From contig NZ_JHWH01000018.1 in NCBI RefSeq assembly GCF_000622145.1, forward strand, positions 33,616-97,615: a stretch of 64,000 bases of DNA. The letters run 5' to 3'. This document shows positions 28,022 through 39,290 of the stretch, piece after piece. Within the stretch, counting starts at the first letter, position 1, and each line of letters starts with the position of its first letter. Below the pieces are notes generated by a model. The model was not told the DNA's origin. It saw only the letters and a list, made by a program, of their open reading frames with translations, and did not search any database. The translations under genes were made by a program, and so were the position numbers. Origin of the DNA: Paracoccus yeei ATCC BAA-599. Its GTDB lineage: Bacteria; Pseudomonadota; Alphaproteobacteria; Rhodobacterales; Rhodobacteraceae.

Positions 28022-28968
28022 CACAGAGCGGCGCGGGCCTCGGCGTATTCGGCGGCCAGCTGGTCAATCAGTTCGGCGGCCGTGCGGACGGCGTGGACGG
28101 CGCCGATCCCCTGCCCCGCGCCCCAGATCCGGCTCCAGGCCTTGGCCTTGCCGAAGTCCATGGTCGAGGGATCGGCGCTGCCGAGCGCGGCGGGGTCGAG
28201 GCCGGCGTTCCTGATCGAGGGCGCGAGGTAGTTGCCCGCCACCCCGGTGAAGAGGGTCGAGTTCACGATGTCCTCGGCCCCGCAATCGACGATCATCTGC
28301 TTGTAGCCTTCGGGGGCGTTCGCCTCGGCCGTGGCGATGAAGGGGCTGCCGATATAGGCGAGATCGGCCCCCATGGCACGCGCCGCCAGCACGGCGCGGC
28401 CCGTGGCGATGGCGCCCGACAGCAGCAGCGGACCCTGGAACCAGGCGCGGATTTCCTGGATCAGGGCAAAGGGCGATTGCTGGCCGGCGTGGCCCCCTGC
28501 CCCGGCGGCGACCGCGATCAGCCCGTCGGCGCCCTTGTCGATCGCCTTGCGCGCGAAGCTGTTCGAGATCACGTCATGCAGCACGATGCCGCCACAGTCA
28601 TGGGCTGCGGCGTTCACCTCAGGGCGCGCGCCCAGGCTGGTGATCCAGATCGGCACGCGATGGCGGTGGCAGATCTCGATGTCGCGTTCCAGCCGGGCGT
28701 TCGAGCGATGCACGATCTGATTGACGGCAAAGGGCGCGGCCGGGCGGTCGGGGTTTTCCTGGTTGTGGCGGTCGAGTTCCTGCGCGATGCGGGTCAGCCA
28801 GGCGTCGAGCAGCGGCGGCTCGCCGTGGCTTTCGCGGGCGTTCAGCGCCGGGAAGCTGCCGACGATGCCGGCCTTGCATTGCGCGATGACCAGGTCCGGC
28901 CCCGAGACGATGAACATGGGCGAGGCCACGACCGGCAGGCGCAGGCCGGCAAGAACGGGGGGCAGCAT
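28021..28968 (-). CDS. Nitronate monooxygenase-family flavoprotein
   Basis: 315-residue TIM-barrel FMN protein. VVASPMFIVSGPDLVIAQCKAG (split), GIVGSFPALNAR, the flavin-phosphate segment GAGGHAGQQSPFALI and GADLAYIGSPFIAT are characteristic of the NMO/2-nitropropane dioxygenase family, which oxidises alkyl nitronates such as propionate-3-nitronate. Related proteins include FabK-type reductases, but no fatty acid genes are nearby. Start at the ATG of MLPPVLAG. Downstream of the aldo-keto reductase by 67 bp. Confidence 0.85.
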   Translation of the reverse strand: MLPPVLAGLRLPVVASPMFIVSGPDLVIAQCKAGIVGSFPALNARESHGEPPLLDAWLTRIAQELDRHNQENPDRPAAPFAVNQIVHRSNARLERDIEICHRHRVPIWITSLGARPEVNAAAHDCGGIVLHDVISNSFARKAIDKGADGLIAVAAGAGGHAGQQSPFALIQEIRAWFQGPLLLSGAIATGRAVLAARAMGADLAYIGSPFIATAEANAPEGYKQMIVDCGAEDIVNSTLFTGVAGNYLAPSIRNAGLDPAALGSADPSTMDFGKAKAWSRIWGAGQGIGAVHAVRTAAELIDQLAAEYAEARAAL

Positions 28969-29035
28969 GACGATCCTCCTTTGGCTGGCGGGCAGGTTGC
29001 ACGGCCCGCGCTGCAAGGCAAAGGTTTCGTCGCGT

Positions 29036-30088
29036 TCAATAGGGCAGCGGATGGTCGCGGTGCAGCCGGTCGATGCGGCGCAGCGCATCCGGGGTCAGGA
29101 CCAGATCCAACCCCCGAAGCAGGTGGTCCAGCTGGTCGCAGGTCGTGGCGCCGATGATCGGGATGCAGGCGAAGGGCCGCTGCCGGGTGAAGGCAATGGC
29201 CATGTGGATGGGGTCGAGCCCGAGTTCGGCCGCCAGCGCGTACCAGGCCGCGACCGCCGCCGCCGCGCGCGGGGTGCGCCGCCCGCCCAGGTCGCCCGAT
29301 CCGCCCGCGGCACGATCCACCGCCGCGCGGCTGCCGTCGGGTTCTCCTTCGGCGTATTTGCCGGTCAGAAGCCCGGCGGCCAGCGGCGAATAGGCCAGCA
29401 GGGTGACGTTTTCGTTCGCCGCGACCTCGGCCATGTCGGTGTCGTAAAGCCGGTGGAGCAGCGAATATTCGTTCTGGACCGAGACGACGCGCGGCCCGCC
29501 CAGCCGTTCGGCCGTGTCGATCCAGCGCAGGGTGCCCCAGGCGGATTCGTTCGACAGGCCGAAGGCGCGGATCTTGCCGGCCTGCCGTGCCTGCTTAAGC
29601 GCCTCGATCATGCCGGCCATGTGGTCGAGCGTGCGCTGGCGGTCCTGTTTCGACGGATCGTAGCGCCAGTTCTGCCGGAAGGCGTAGGAGCCCCGCACCG
29701 GCCAGTGCAGCTGGTACAGGTCGATGCAATCCGTTCCCAGCCGCCTGAGCGAGCGGTTGATGATGTCGCCGATGGTCGAACCGTCATAGCCTTCGGGGCG
29801 GACCTTGTCGCTGGGTCCGGTGGCCTTGGTCGCGATCTGCACCCGGTCGCGGTTTCCCCGGAGGGCCAGCCAGGCACCCAGAATTTCCTCGCTGCGGCCG
29901 ACGGTCTCGCGCCGCACGGGGTTCACGGGATACATCTCGGCCGTATCGAGAAAGCCGATCCCGGCATCCAGCGCCATGTCGAGCTGCCGGTGCGCCTCGT
30001 CCCGGGCGGTCTGGTTTCCGAATGTCATGGTCCCCAGCGACACCGCGCTGACCATGACCTCGCTGCCGCCGAGCCTGACCCGTTCCAT
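29036..30088 (-). CDS. Aldo-keto reductase, Tas-like
   Basis: 350 residues from the ATG of MERVRLGG. TIM-barrel NADPH-dependent aldo-keto reductase; LGTMTFGNQT, GIGFLDTAEMYPVNP (catalytic Asp and Tyr) and DLYQLHWPVRG are very like E. coli Tas. The substrate in vivo is unknown. It begins only 17 bp after the encoded 3' end of tRNA-Sec, so it may share that transcript. Confidence 0.88.
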   Translation of the reverse strand: MERVRLGGSEVMVSAVSLGTMTFGNQTARDEAHRQLDMALDAGIGFLDTAEMYPVNPVRRETVGRSEEILGAWLALRGNRDRVQIATKATGPSDKVRPEGYDGSTIGDIINRSLRRLGTDCIDLYQLHWPVRGSYAFRQNWRYDPSKQDRQRTLDHMAGMIEALKQARQAGKIRAFGLSNESAWGTLRWIDTAERLGGPRVVSVQNEYSLLHRLYDTDMAEVAANENVTLLAYSPLAAGLLTGKYAEGEPDGSRAAVDRAAGGSGDLGGRRTPRAAAAVAAWYALAAELGLDPIHMAIAFTRQRPFACIPIIGATTCDQLDHLLRGLDLVLTPDALRRIDRLHRDHPLPY

Positions 30089-30105
30089 CCCGCACCCCGT
30101 GTTCA

Positions 30106-30201
30106 TGGCGGAAGAGAATGGGAGTCGAACCCACCCGGGACAGGCCTGCTGCCCCAACCGGATTTGAAGTCCGGCCGCCCCACCGGGGACGATTCTCTTC
30201 C
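30106..30201 (-). tRNA. selC: tRNA-Sec (anticodon TCA)
   Basis: Selenocysteine tRNA with an unusually long 8-bp acceptor stem (GGAAGAGA at 30194-30201 pairing with TCTCTTCC at 30110-30117), an anticodon arm CCGGA-CTTCAAA-TCCGG with anticodon TCA, a long variable arm, and a T arm with TTCGACT. Discriminator G and an encoded CCA complete the 96-nt gene. It lies 55 bp downstream of selB, in the same direction. Confidence 0.96.
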
Positions 30202-30256
30202 ATCGCGGCCCTGGTTAAGCCATCCGCGGGCGGGCAACAACACGGGCGGTTATCCG

Positions 30257-32170
30257 CTACGCGCCCTGCCCCGGTCCGTCCGCCTCGCCGAACAGGTCGA
30301 TGCGGTGCGGGTTGATGCGACGAAGGTCGCCGCGGCGCAAGGTCAGGCCGTGGCGGTCGAAGAAATCCAAGATCTGGATCGCGACCTTGCGCCCGTTCTG
30401 CACCCGGTCGCGAAAGGCGGGGGCGGTGAACCAGTCGTTGCCGGGGCCGGCCAGGTCGCGGATGATCGCCACCATCTCGCGCGTGGTGGCGCGGGCGAAG
30501 AAATGGTCATGCGCGATCTGGTCGATCCGGCCCTGGCGCGCGGCCATGCGCAGGATGCGGCGGACCTCGGCCTCCTCGGCGGCGAACTCGGTCGCGAAAT
30601 CGCGGGTGCGGGGCGGGCGAAAGCGGTCCTCGCCCGACAGGCGGGGCAGGATGCGGGCCAGCATCGCCTCGTCCTCGGGGGACAGGCGCGGCAGGTGGCC
30701 GGGCAGGCGGACGAAGGCACCGTCCAGGGCGATGCGGCCGGCCTCGGCGTCGTGGCGCAGGAAGGCGGTGAAATCGGGGCGCGACAGGCGCGGGTCGAGC
30801 GCCAGGCGCAGCTTTTCGCGGCCGATGCCCTGCAGGTCGGCGTTGTCGCGGTGAAAGGCGTCCAGCGCTTCGGCCATCTGGCGGCGCAGGCCGTCCAGCG
30901 CCGCCGGGGTGCTGACCAGGCGGGTGCCGGGGATCAGAGCGGTCGCCGGGGTTTCCAGACCGGCGGCGGACAGCGCGCGGTCGCGGGCGAAGGCGTCCAG
31001 ATCGACCGGCGCCAGCGCCGCCAGCGCCCGAAGCGCGGCCAGGGGATCCGGCAGAGCGGCGGCGCGCAGGGCGGCCAGACGCTCGGGCCGGGCGCGGCGG
31101 CGGGCGGGGGCGCGCAGGTCGATCAGCCGGCCGCCGCCGATGGTGCGCCGGGCCGACACGTCCCGCAGGATGAAGCGTTCCCCGAAGCTCGCGGCAAGCG
31201 GACGGTCGAGCACCAGTTGGGCAAGCGCCGTTTCGCCCGGCGCGATGGCCCCTTCGAGCGGCACGATGCGGGCCCCGGTTTCCGCTGCGCCCAGGTGCAG
31301 GCGGGCGGGGAACCAGGTCGCCAGCGCCTTGGGTTCGGTCGCGAGCACGCGCAGTTCGACATCGATGCGGTCGGTCGGCGCGTGCAGGTCCGGGTCCAGC
31401 GCCACGTCGCCGCGATGAATGGCCTCGCGCGCGGGGCCAGCCAGGTTCAGCGCGCAGCGCTGGCCGGCGCTGCCGGTCGGGGCGGGGCGGTTCTGGGCAT
31501 GGATCGCGCGCACCCGGGCCGGGATGCCCTGGGGTGAAAGCAGCACCTGGTCCCCGACCGAGACCCGGCCCGAAAGCACGGTGCCTGTCACGACCGTGCC
31601 CGCGCCCGACAGGGTAAAGCTGCGGTCGATGGCCATGCGGAAACGGGCGGCGTCGGCGGGGCGGACGGTCCGGGCCTCGGCCGCCGCCAGGGCGTTGCGC
31701 AGGGCGTCGACCCCGACGCCGGTCAGCGCCGAGACCGGCAGGACGGGCGCCCCGGCCAGGCCGGTACCCGCCAGCAGCGCGGAAACCTGGGCCGAAAGCT
31801 CGGCGATCCGCGCGGGCGTGGCAAGGTCGGCCTTCGTCAGCGCCACGATGCCGTGGGACACGCCCAGCAGATCCAGGATCGCCAGGTGCTCGCGCGTCTG
31901 CGGCATGATGCCGTCGTCGGCGGCCACGACCAGCAGCGCCATGTCGATGCCGCCGGCGCCGGCCAGCATGGTATGGACGAATTTCTCGTGCCCCGGCACG
32001 TCGACAAAGCCGGTGACGACACCGCCGCCCAGGTCGGCATAGGCAAAGCCCAGTTCGATGGTGATGCCGCGGGCCTTTTCCTCGGCCAGGCGGTCGGCGT
32101 CGACGCCGGTCAGCGCCTTGACCAGCGCGGTCTTGCCGTGGTCGATGTGGCCCGCGGTCCCGACGATCAT
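30257..32170 (-). CDS. selB: Selenocysteine-specific elongation factor
   Basis: 637 residues. N-terminal EF-Tu-like GTPase: [16 protein letters not shown] (G1), DVPGHEKFV (G3), TKADL (G4). C-terminal winged-helix domains, about residues 400-637, should bind the SECIS hairpin in the mRNA. Brings Sec-tRNA to an in-frame UGA. Overlaps selA by 4 bp. Confidence 0.97.
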   Translation of the reverse strand: MIVGTAGHIDHGKTALVKALTGVDADRLAEEKARGITIELGFAYADLGGGVVTGFVDVPGHEKFVHTMLAGAGGIDMALLVVAADDGIMPQTREHLAILDLLGVSHGIVALTKADLATPARIAELSAQVSALLAGTGLAGAPVLPVSALTGVGVDALRNALAAAEARTVRPADAARFRMAIDRSFTLSGAGTVVTGTVLSGRVSVGDQVLLSPQGIPARVRAIHAQNRPAPTGSAGQRCALNLAGPAREAIHRGDVALDPDLHAPTDRIDVELRVLATEPKALATWFPARLHLGAAETGARIVPLEGAIAPGETALAQLVLDRPLAASFGERFILRDVSARRTIGGGRLIDLRAPARRRARPERLAALRAAALPDPLAALRALAALAPVDLDAFARDRALSAAGLETPATALIPGTRLVSTPAALDGLRRQMAEALDAFHRDNADLQGIGREKLRLALDPRLSRPDFTAFLRHDAEAGRIALDGAFVRLPGHLPRLSPEDEAMLARILPRLSGEDRFRPPRTRDFATEFAAEEAEVRRILRMAARQGRIDQIAHDHFFARATTREMVAIIRDLAGPGNDWFTAPAFRDRVQNGRKVAIQILDFFDRHGLTLRRGDLRRINPHRIDLFGEADGPGQGA

Positions 32171-33498
32171 GCCAGGGCGTTCAGCAGCGCCGCGTCGTCG
32201 GGCAGGCAGCGCAGGTCCAGGATCAGCGCGCCGTCGTGGATGCGGCCAATGATCGGGGTTTTCAGCGACCGTAGCCGGGCTGCCAGCGCCTCGGGCGCGG
32301 GGGTCAGGGCAAGGCCCGCGCTGGGGATGGTGTCCGTGGGCAACGCGCCCGAGCCGATCTGGCTGGCGCAGGGGACGACTGCCGCCGCGCAGCCCAGAGC
32401 CTGCGCCACCTGCGGGGCCAGGCGTTTGGCCTGGGCGCGGATCTCGGCCTCGGGGCGCGACAGCAGGCGCAGGGTCGGCAGGCGTTCGGCCAGCGTGTCG
32501 GGGTCGCGGTACAGCCGCAGCGTCGCCTCGGTCGCGGCAATGCGGATCTTGTCCAGCCGCAGGGCGCGTTTCAGCGGGTTCTTGTTGATGGCGGCGATGA
32601 TGTCGCGGCGGCCTACGATGAAACCCGCCTGCGGTCCGCCCAGCAGCTTGTCGCCAGAAAACGTCACCACGTCGGCGCCTTCGGCCACCGCCTCGGCCAC
32701 GGTGGGCTCGGGCGCAAGGCCCCAGGATCGCAGATCGACCAGCGTGCCCGAGCCGAGGTCGTTGACCAGGGGCAGGCCCGCGTCATGCGCGATCCGGGCA
32801 AGATCCGGGGCGGGCACCTCGGCCGTAAAGCCCTCGATCCGATAATTCGAGGTATGCACCTTCATCAGCAGGGCGGTGTCGGGGCCGATGGCTTCGCGGT
32901 AGTCGCGGGGATGGGTGCGGTTGGTGGTGCCGACCTCGCGCAGGGTGCAGCCCGCCTGTTCCATGATCGCGGGCATGCGAAAGGCGCCGCCGATCTCGAT
33001 CAGCTCGCCGCGCGACAGGACTGCCTCGCGCCCCCGGGCCAGGGTGTTCAGGACGATCAGCACGGCGGCGGCGTTGTTGTTGACGACGGTGGCGTCCTCG
33101 GCCCCCGTCAGTTCGCACAGAAGGCCGCGCAGGTGGCTGTCGCGTTCGCCGCGCCCGCCGCTGCCGAGGTCGAATTCCAGCGCCGCGGGCGCGCGCATCG
33201 CGTCCAGCGCCGCCGCGATGGCGTGATCGGCCAGCACGGCGCGGCCCAGGTTGGTGTGCAGGACGGTGCCGGTCAGGTTCAGGACCGGCCGCAGCGCCGA
33301 GCGGGCCGCGGCGTCCAGCGCGCGGGCCGCGGCCTTCAGGATCGCGCCGGCATCGGGCAGGGAATGGGGCCGGTCCTGACGGATCGCGGCCAGTTCCGCG
33401 CGCAGCGCCTGTGTCGCCAGGGCCCGGCCGTGGGCCGCGACCAGCGCATCGGCCTGCGCCAGCAGCCGGTCGACCGAGGGCAGGGCGCGCAGGTCCAT
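32167..33498 (-). CDS. selA: L-seryl-tRNA(Sec) selenium transferase
   Basis: 443 residues; PLP enzyme that converts Ser-tRNA-Sec to Sec-tRNA-Sec using selenophosphate. PLP lysine K284 in [13 protein letters not shown]; the [15 protein letters not shown] and [15 protein letters not shown] blocks are diagnostic. Shares one base with the end of fdhE (TGATG) and four with selB. Selenophosphate synthetase (selD) is not in this window. Confidence 0.97.
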   Translation of the reverse strand: MDLRALPSVDRLLAQADALVAAHGRALATQALRAELAAIRQDRPHSLPDAGAILKAAARALDAAARSALRPVLNLTGTVLHTNLGRAVLADHAIAAALDAMRAPAALEFDLGSGGRGERDSHLRGLLCELTGAEDATVVNNNAAAVLIVLNTLARGREAVLSRGELIEIGGAFRMPAIMEQAGCTLREVGTTNRTHPRDYREAIGPDTALLMKVHTSNYRIEGFTAEVPAPDLARIAHDAGLPLVNDLGSGTLVDLRSWGLAPEPTVAEAVAEGADVVTFSGDKLLGGPQAGFIVGRRDIIAAINKNPLKRALRLDKIRIAATEATLRLYRDPDTLAERLPTLRLLSRPEAEIRAQAKRLAPQVAQALGCAAAVVPCASQIGSGALPTDTIPSAGLALTPAPEALAARLRSLKTPIIGRIHDGALILDLRCLPDDAALLNALA

Positions 33499-34403
33499 CA
33501 GTACCCTGCCAGGAACGGGTTATAGCCGCCCCGGACCCAGTCCGTGTCCCGCATCATCAGGTCCAAGCCAAGGCTCGCCACATCGTCCGCGACCGCTTCC
33601 AGCGTGGGGTTCTTGTTCTGGTACAGGATCTTGACCCATTTGCCACATTCGCGGCAGATCTCGGCCTTGACGGCGGCGTCCTCGACCTCGACCGAGCGAT
33701 AGGTGATGCCCTTGGTCGAGCCGCAGCAGGTGCATTTCACCCGCACCTCGTTCCAGAGCGTCTGGCAGGTGGCGCAGGAACAATAGCGCGCGCCTTCGGC
33801 GCCGATGTTTTCCGTGACCAGGCTGGCCACGGGCCTTCCGCCGCAAGCCGGGCAGGTGCCGATGCCGACGGGCACCAGCCGGTCGGCCTGCAGCCCCGAG
33901 GCGGCCAGCGCGGCATGGACCTGCAGGGCCGCCGCCGCGAACAGGTGCGGGGCCACGCTGTCGGCGGGTATGGTGCCCGCCAGCACGTTCTCCAGCACCC
34001 AGTCGCGGTCCGAGGGCGTCGCGTCCCGCAGCGCGTCCAGCGCCAGCCGCGCGGGCTGCGGCATGTCGATGGGGCCCAACCGCTCCAGCAGCCGGTCGAG
34101 CGTTCGGGCAAGGCCCGCGCGCAGGTCGGACGGCCCCAGCGGCGGCATGGCGGCGCTTCGGGCCTGTTGCAGGCGTTCGGCCGAGGGAAGATCGGGGGCC
34201 GGAAGCTGCGCCGCGACCTGGGCCTGGGCGTCACAGATCGCCGTCAGGAAACGCAGATACGGGCCCAGGTTCGGGTTGTGCCCGGCCAGAAACGCCAGGC
34301 GTTCGGACCGGGTGCGGAACAGGGCCGGAGGGTCGGGCAGGCGGGCCAGCGGAACCTTGGCCACGCCGCCGATCATCGAGGGGTCGGGTTTGACGGTCGT
34401 CAT
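33498..34403 (-). CDS. fdhE: FdhE, formate dehydrogenase accessory protein
   Basis: 301 residues. C-terminal half has paired CxxC rubredoxin-like motifs: CPACGG, CSCATC, CTCCGS and CREC. FdhE acts in the cytoplasm on respiratory, Tat-exported formate dehydrogenases before export. It lies 42 bp after fdoI and is coupled to selA, placing Sec synthesis in the same operon as its product. Confidence 0.93.
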   Translation of the reverse strand: MTTVKPDPSMIGGVAKVPLARLPDPPALFRTRSERLAFLAGHNPNLGPYLRFLTAICDAQAQVAAQLPAPDLPSAERLQQARSAAMPPLGPSDLRAGLARTLDRLLERLGPIDMPQPARLALDALRDATPSDRDWVLENVLAGTIPADSVAPHLFAAAALQVHAALAASGLQADRLVPVGIGTCPACGGRPVASLVTENIGAEGARYCSCATCQTLWNEVRVKCTCCGSTKGITYRSVEVEDAAVKAEICRECGKWVKILYQNKNPTLEAVADDVASLGLDLMMRDTDWVRGGYNPFLAGY

Positions 34404-34445
34404 CTTATCCTTGGGGCCGAACCGGCCACTGTCCTTGGGCCGGAC

Positions 34446-35138
34446 CTACTCTGCCGGGCCCCGGCCGCTGCGTCCAGCCAGTTCGCGCAGCCATTTGCGG
34501 TGGTGACGCCAGGCCCAGCCGCCGGTCACCGTGCCGCGCGTCATCGCCCGCAGGGTGCCCCGCGTCCAGATCGCCGCATAGACATGCAGGATGAAGACCA
34601 GCGTGATGCCGACCGCCGCCAGCGAATGGACGAGCACCGCCCAGCGGCGGGTCTGGATGCTGACGAGATGGCCGAAGAACTGTTCCCAGATCATGATGCC
34701 GGTGACGATCAGCACCACGATCAGCACCGACATCCCCCAGAAGACGAACTTCTGCCCGGGGTTGTATTTCCCCATCTCGGGCAGTTTCTCCTCTTCTCCC
34801 TTCACCACCTCGCCGATCTGGCTGACCCAGGTGCGATCCTCGGGCTTGGGCAGGTTCAGGCGCCACAGCTGGGCGAACAGGATGAAAAAGCTAAAGAACA
34901 GCAGCACGCCAACGAAGGGGTGCAGCCAGCGTGTGGTCTGGCCGCCGCCGAACAGCCCCGTCAGAAAGTAAAGCGAGGGGTGAAACAGCGCCATGCCCGA
35001 CAGCAGCAGCGCGATCAGGCTGACCGCCGTCACCCAGTGGTTCGCCCGGGTGAAGCCGCGATAGCGGCTGACCAGGACGGGCCGGGTGCTTTCGATCCGG
35101 TCGCCCGCTTCGGAATAATAAAGACGGTCCCGCATCAT
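34446..35138 (-). CDS. fdoI: Formate dehydrogenase gamma subunit, cytochrome b556
   Basis: 230-residue integral membrane subunit with four hydrophobic helices; passes electrons from the beta subunit to quinone. Haem-ligand histidines are expected in [18 protein letters not shown] and [16 protein letters not shown], all present. Starts with tandem ATG, overlapping fdoH by 4 bp. Length and helix pattern match FdnI/FdoI. Confidence 0.93.
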   Translation of the reverse strand: MMRDRLYYSEAGDRIESTRPVLVSRYRGFTRANHWVTAVSLIALLLSGMALFHPSLYFLTGLFGGGQTTRWLHPFVGVLLFFSFFILFAQLWRLNLPKPEDRTWVSQIGEVVKGEEEKLPEMGKYNPGQKFVFWGMSVLIVVLIVTGIMIWEQFFGHLVSIQTRRWAVLVHSLAAVGITLVFILHVYAAIWTRGTLRAMTRGTVTGGWAWRHHRKWLRELAGRSGRGPAE

Positions 35139-36124
35139 GCCCCCTTGCCTGGCGATGTGGTCGAGCCCTGCACCAGTTCCTCGGCCTCATGCTCTTCCTG
35201 GGCGCTGACCTTGTTGGCGCGGCCCAGAAGTCCGTGCAGGACCGAGCCGACCGCGGCTGCCCCGATCACCGCAAGGCCCAGCGTCTTGGTGAATCCCTTC
35301 CAGCCCTCGACCACCGGCGAGATGCGGGGATTTTCCGGCAGGCCGGAGTACAGCCCCGGCTGGTCGGCATGGTGCAGCACATAGAACACATGCGTGCCGC
35401 CCACGCCTTCGGGATCATAGATGCCAGCATTGTCATAGCCGCGCGATTTGAGGTCCGCGACCCGTTCCTCGGCATGGGCGACCATGTCCTCCTTGGTGCC
35501 GAAGACGATGGCCTGGGTGGGGCAGGCCTTGGCGCAAGCCGGCCCCTGCCCGACCGCCACCCGGTCCGAGCACAGCGTGCATTTGTAGCTGACATGGGTT
35601 TTCTGGCTGACGCGCGGGATGTTGAACGGGCAGCCCGTCACGCAATAGCCGCAGCCGATGCAGTTCTCGTGGATGAAATCCACGATGCCGTTCGTGTACT
35701 GCACGATGGCGCCGGGGGCCGGGCAGGCCTTCAGGCAGCCCGGATCGGCGCAATGCATGCAGCCGTCCTTGCGGATCAGCCATTCCAGATCGCCGCTGTC
35801 GGGGTTCTCGTATTCGGTGAACCGCATCAGGGTGAACATGTCGGGCGTCAGGTCGTGGGGGTTCTGATACATGCCCACGTTGTGCTCGATCTCGGGGACG
35901 GTGTCGTTCCACTCGGCGCAGGCCGACTGGCAGGCCTTGCAGCCGATGCATTTGCTGACGTCGATCAGCTTGGCGACGGGCGTCAGCTGGCGCGTCGGCG
36001 GCGCCAGGTCCGGCATGGCCGAGGCGCGGACGACATCGCCCGCCCCCAGGTTGGCCGGCATCGGCTGGACCGGAGGATTGGCCACAGCCGTCCGCGGGCT
36101 GTCGAGGTTCGGGTCCATGGTCAT
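35135..36124 (-). CDS. fdoH: Formate dehydrogenase beta subunit, iron-sulfur protein
   Basis: 329 residues with four ferredoxin-type cysteine clusters ([42 protein letters not shown]...CAKAC) that carry electrons across to the membrane subunit. A C-terminal hydrophobic helix near residues 277-295 anchors it. Overlaps fdoG and fdoI by 4 bp each. Confidence 0.95.
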   Translation of the reverse strand: MTMDPNLDSPRTAVANPPVQPMPANLGAGDVVRASAMPDLAPPTRQLTPVAKLIDVSKCIGCKACQSACAEWNDTVPEIEHNVGMYQNPHDLTPDMFTLMRFTEYENPDSGDLEWLIRKDGCMHCADPGCLKACPAPGAIVQYTNGIVDFIHENCIGCGYCVTGCPFNIPRVSQKTHVSYKCTLCSDRVAVGQGPACAKACPTQAIVFGTKEDMVAHAEERVADLKSRGYDNAGIYDPEGVGGTHVFYVLHHADQPGLYSGLPENPRISPVVEGWKGFTKTLGLAVIGAAAVGSVLHGLLGRANKVSAQEEHEAEELVQGSTTSPGKGA

Positions 36125-39100
36125 GACACGGCCTCCCCGGTCGCGGGTTCGATATTGACAAGGAACGCCTTGAACTCCGGCGTTTCCACGTTTGCGTCAC
36201 CGACGAAGGGCGTCAGGCTGTTCGGCCCCCAGCCCTTGCGCGCCGCGCCCACAAACCCCCAGTGCAGCGGGATGCCCACCACATGGACCAGCTTGTCGCC
36301 GCATTGCAGCGGGCGGATGCGCTTGGTCACCAGCGCCTTGGCCTTGATCGAGCCGCGCTTGGACCAGACCCGCACCCAGCCGCCCCGGGTGATGCCCCGT
36401 TCGGCCGCCAGTTCCTCGCTGATCTCGACGAAGAATTCGGGCTGAAGCGCGGCATTGATGCGGTTGTTCTTGGTCCAGTAGTGGAAATGCTCGGTCAACC
36501 GATAGGAGGTGGCGACAAAGGGGAATTCGTCGCTGGTGCCGAATTGCTCGGCATCGTCGACAAAGACCCGCGCCACCGGGTTGCCCCGCATCCGGGCGTT
36601 GAACGGGTTGGCGATGGGGCTTTCAAAGGGCTCCATATGCGTCGGGAAGGGACCGTCGCGCATCATGCCCCGGGTAAACAGGCGCGAGACGCCTTCCTGG
36701 TTCATGATGAAGGGACCGATCTCGTCCGGCCTGGCGGTGGGGGCGATGTCGGGAATGTCGTAGCCCGTCCATTTCTCGCCGTTCCATTCCATCAGCTTGC
36801 GCGAGGGGTCCCAGGGCTTGCCCTGCATGTCCGCCGAGGCCCGGTTGTACAGGATCCGGCGGTTCAGCGGCCAGCTGTAGGTCCAGTTCAGATACATGCC
36901 GGTGTCGTCGGGATCGGTGTTGTCCCGCCGCGCCATCATGTTGCCTTCCTCGGTCCAGCAGCCCGAGAAGATCCAGCAGCCGCCCATGGTCGAGCCATCG
37001 TCGCGATACTGGCTGAAGTTCACCAGCTGCTTGCCGGCCGGCGTCAGCAGCTTGGTGGTGTCCTTGAGGTCATAGACGTCGCGCAGCGCGCGGCCGTTCA
37101 TTTCCTTGGCCAGTTCCTCGGCGGTGGGTTCGTTCGGATCGGCATAGTCCCAGGTCAGGTTCAGGATCGGATCGGGGAAGATCCCGCCCTCGTCCTGATA
37201 AAGCTTCTTCACCCGCAGGAAGATCTGCGACATGATCCAGGTGTCGCGCCTTGCCTGGCCCGGGGGCGTGCCCGCCGCCCAGTGCCATTGCAGCCAGCGC
37301 CCCGAGTTCACCAGCGAGCCGTCGTCTTCGGCAAAGCAGGTGGTCGGCAGCTGGATCACCTCGGTCTGGATCGAGGCGGTGTCCACGTCGTTGTGTTCGC
37401 CGTGGTTTTCCCAGAACCGGGCGGTTTCGGTCTCCAGCGGGTCCATGATGACCAGAAGCTTGAGCTTGCTCAGGGCCTCGGTCAGCTTGGCGCGGTTCGG
37501 GAAGGCCAGCAGGGGGTTGAAGCCCTGGCAGAAATAGTTGGTGATCTGCCCGGCCTTCATCAGCTCGAACATGCGCAGGATGTCATAGGTGGGCACGTCG
37601 AGCTTGGGCAGGTAGTGATAGGCCCAGTCGTTTTCGACCCTGGCGGCATCGCCCCACATGGCCTTCATGAAGCTGACCATGAACTTGGGATAGTTCTGCC
37701 AGTAGCTGGTCTGACCCGGCCGCAAGGGCTTGAAGTTCCGGCTGGACATGTAGGTCGCCCAGTCGGCTTCCTTTTCCGTGGGCATGTTCAGATAGCCCGG
37801 GATCAGGTTCGACATCAGCCCGATGTCGGTCAGGCCCTGGATGTTGGAATGCCCGCGCAAGGCGTTCATGCCGCCGCCCCGGACGCCGATGTTGCCCAGG
37901 ATCAGCTGCAGCATGGCCATGCCGCGGATGTTCTGCGCGCCCTTGGCATGCTGCGTCCAGCCAAGCGCATACATCGAGGTCATGGTCTTGTCGGGCGCCG
38001 AACATTCGCCGATCATCTGCGCGATCTTCAGGAAGCGGTCGCTGGGGGTGCCGCAGACCTGTTCGACCAGTTCGGGCGTATAGCGCGAGACGTGTTCCTT
38101 GAGCAGGTTCCAGACGCAGCGCGGGTTCTGCAGCGCCATGTCGACCTGGGCAAAGCCGTCATCGCCAATGACATAATCCCAGCTGGACTTGTCATAGTCG
38201 CGCTTTTCCGGGTCGTAGCCGGAAAACAGCCCCTCGCTCCAGCCGAACTCGTCCTTCACGATGAAGGCCGCGTTGGTGAAGTTCTTGACGTATTCCCACT
38301 GGACCTTGTCGTTCTGGATCATCCAGTTGATGAGCGCCATCAGGAAGGTGATGTCGGACCCCGGCCGGATCGGCGCGTAATAGTCGGACACGGAGGCCGT
38401 GCGCGTGAACCTCGGGTCCACGACGATCAGCTTGGCGCCGCGATGCGCCTTGGCCTCGGTCACCCATTTGAAGCCGCAGGGATGGGCTTCGGCGGCGTTG
38501 CCGCCCATGACGATCACCAGGTCGGTGTTCTTGATGTCAGTCCATGGATTGGTCATCGCTCCACGGCCAAAGGTCGGGCCCAAACTGGACACCGTGGGGC
38601 CGTGTCAAACGCGCGCCTGGTTGTCGAAACCGACGATTCCCATGGACCGGACCGTCTTGTAGGTCAGCCAGGCCGTTTCGTTCGTGGTGGCCGACGCGGC
38701 CAGAAATCCGGTCGTCGTCCAGCGGTTGACCGTGACGCCCGCGTCATTGGTCAGGACCATGTTCGCGTCGCGGTCGTCCTTGAGCGCGCGGGCGATCTTG
38801 TCCAGGGCGTCGTCCCAGCTGATCTCCTCGAACCCGGCGGCGCCGGGGCGGCGGATGCAGGGCGTGGTCAGGCGGGTTTCGGAATGAACGATGTCCTTCA
38901 GCGCCGCGCCCTTGGGGCACAGCGTGCCGCGGTTCGTCGGGTGGTCGGCATCGCCCTCGATATGGGTGATGACCGCCTGTTCGCCGGCCGCCACATCACC
39001 CTTGGAATAGATCAGGATGCCGCAGGCGACCGAGCAATAGGTGCAGGTGTTGCGTGTCTCGGTGGTCGAGGCCAGCTTGAAGGCGCGCACATGCGCCTGT

Positions 39101-39204
39101 TCCGCTGCCTCGGCATCGCCGAAGCCCAAGGCCCCCAGCGACGTCGCCGCGACACCCGCACCCGCAATTTTCAGGAAACTGCGGCGTGAGAGGTCGATGT
39201 TCAT
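36121..39204 (-). CDS. fdoG: Selenocysteine-containing formate dehydrogenase alpha subunit (UGA read as Sec)
   Basis: Catalytic molybdenum bis-MGD subunit, 1027 residues when the in-frame TGA at 38605-38607 is read as selenocysteine 200. The flanks match FdnG/FdoG: NQARV, Sec, then HGPTV and [10 protein letters not shown]. The N-terminus has a Tat signal ([10 protein letters not shown] then hydrophobic stretch) and a CTYCSVACG 4Fe-4S motif near residue 54. Exported folded to the periplasm, where it oxidises formate to CO2. Start at ATG 39204, with AAGGAGGG five bases upstream. First gene of the fdo-fdhE-selAB-selC operon. Confidence 0.96.
38576..38607 (-). promoter_or_regulatory. Sec UGA codon with bacterial SECIS hairpin in fdoG
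   Basis: Following the TGA (38605-38607), the mRNA can fold a hairpin: GGUGUCC (38587-38593) pairs with GGGCCC (38576-38581), leaving a bulged U and a loop AGUUU that contains GU. A bulged U and a GU in the loop are what SelB recognises in E. coli fdhF/fdnG. Its position 11 nt after the codon is appropriate. Confidence 0.85.
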
Positions 39205-39245
39205 CAAACCCTCCTTTTGCCTGTCGTATAGATAGGTATGAGCGA

Positions 39246-39274
39246 AGATTGGCCCGGTATGGCAGTCCTGTCAA
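39246..39274 (-). promoter_or_regulatory. Putative sigma-70 promoter of the fdo operon
   Basis: A consensus -35 TTGACA (39269-39274) and a -10-like CAATCT (39246-39251) are separated by 17 bp, about 41 bp before the fdoG start. No obvious FNR or NarL-type operator was recognised. Confidence 0.5.
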
Positions 39275-39290
39275 GCGAACGGACGCCGAA

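Noticed and set aside
28721..31537. A 938-codon plus-strand frame crossing the aldo-keto reductase, tRNA-Sec and selB
   Set aside because: It would run through a tRNA gene and two genes with clear motifs; low-complexity residues only.
32785..33525. Plus-strand frame opposite selA
   Set aside because: Antisense shadow; no domain and no ribosome site.
36262..39189. A 975-codon plus-strand frame opposite fdoG
   Set aside because: Antisense shadow of fdoG; the Sec codon and all motifs are on the minus strand.
38605..39204. fdoG as a pseudogene broken by a stop codon
   Set aside because: The TGA is at the exact Sec position of FdnG/FdoG, a SECIS-like hairpin follows, and selA, selB and tRNA-Sec are in the same operon.
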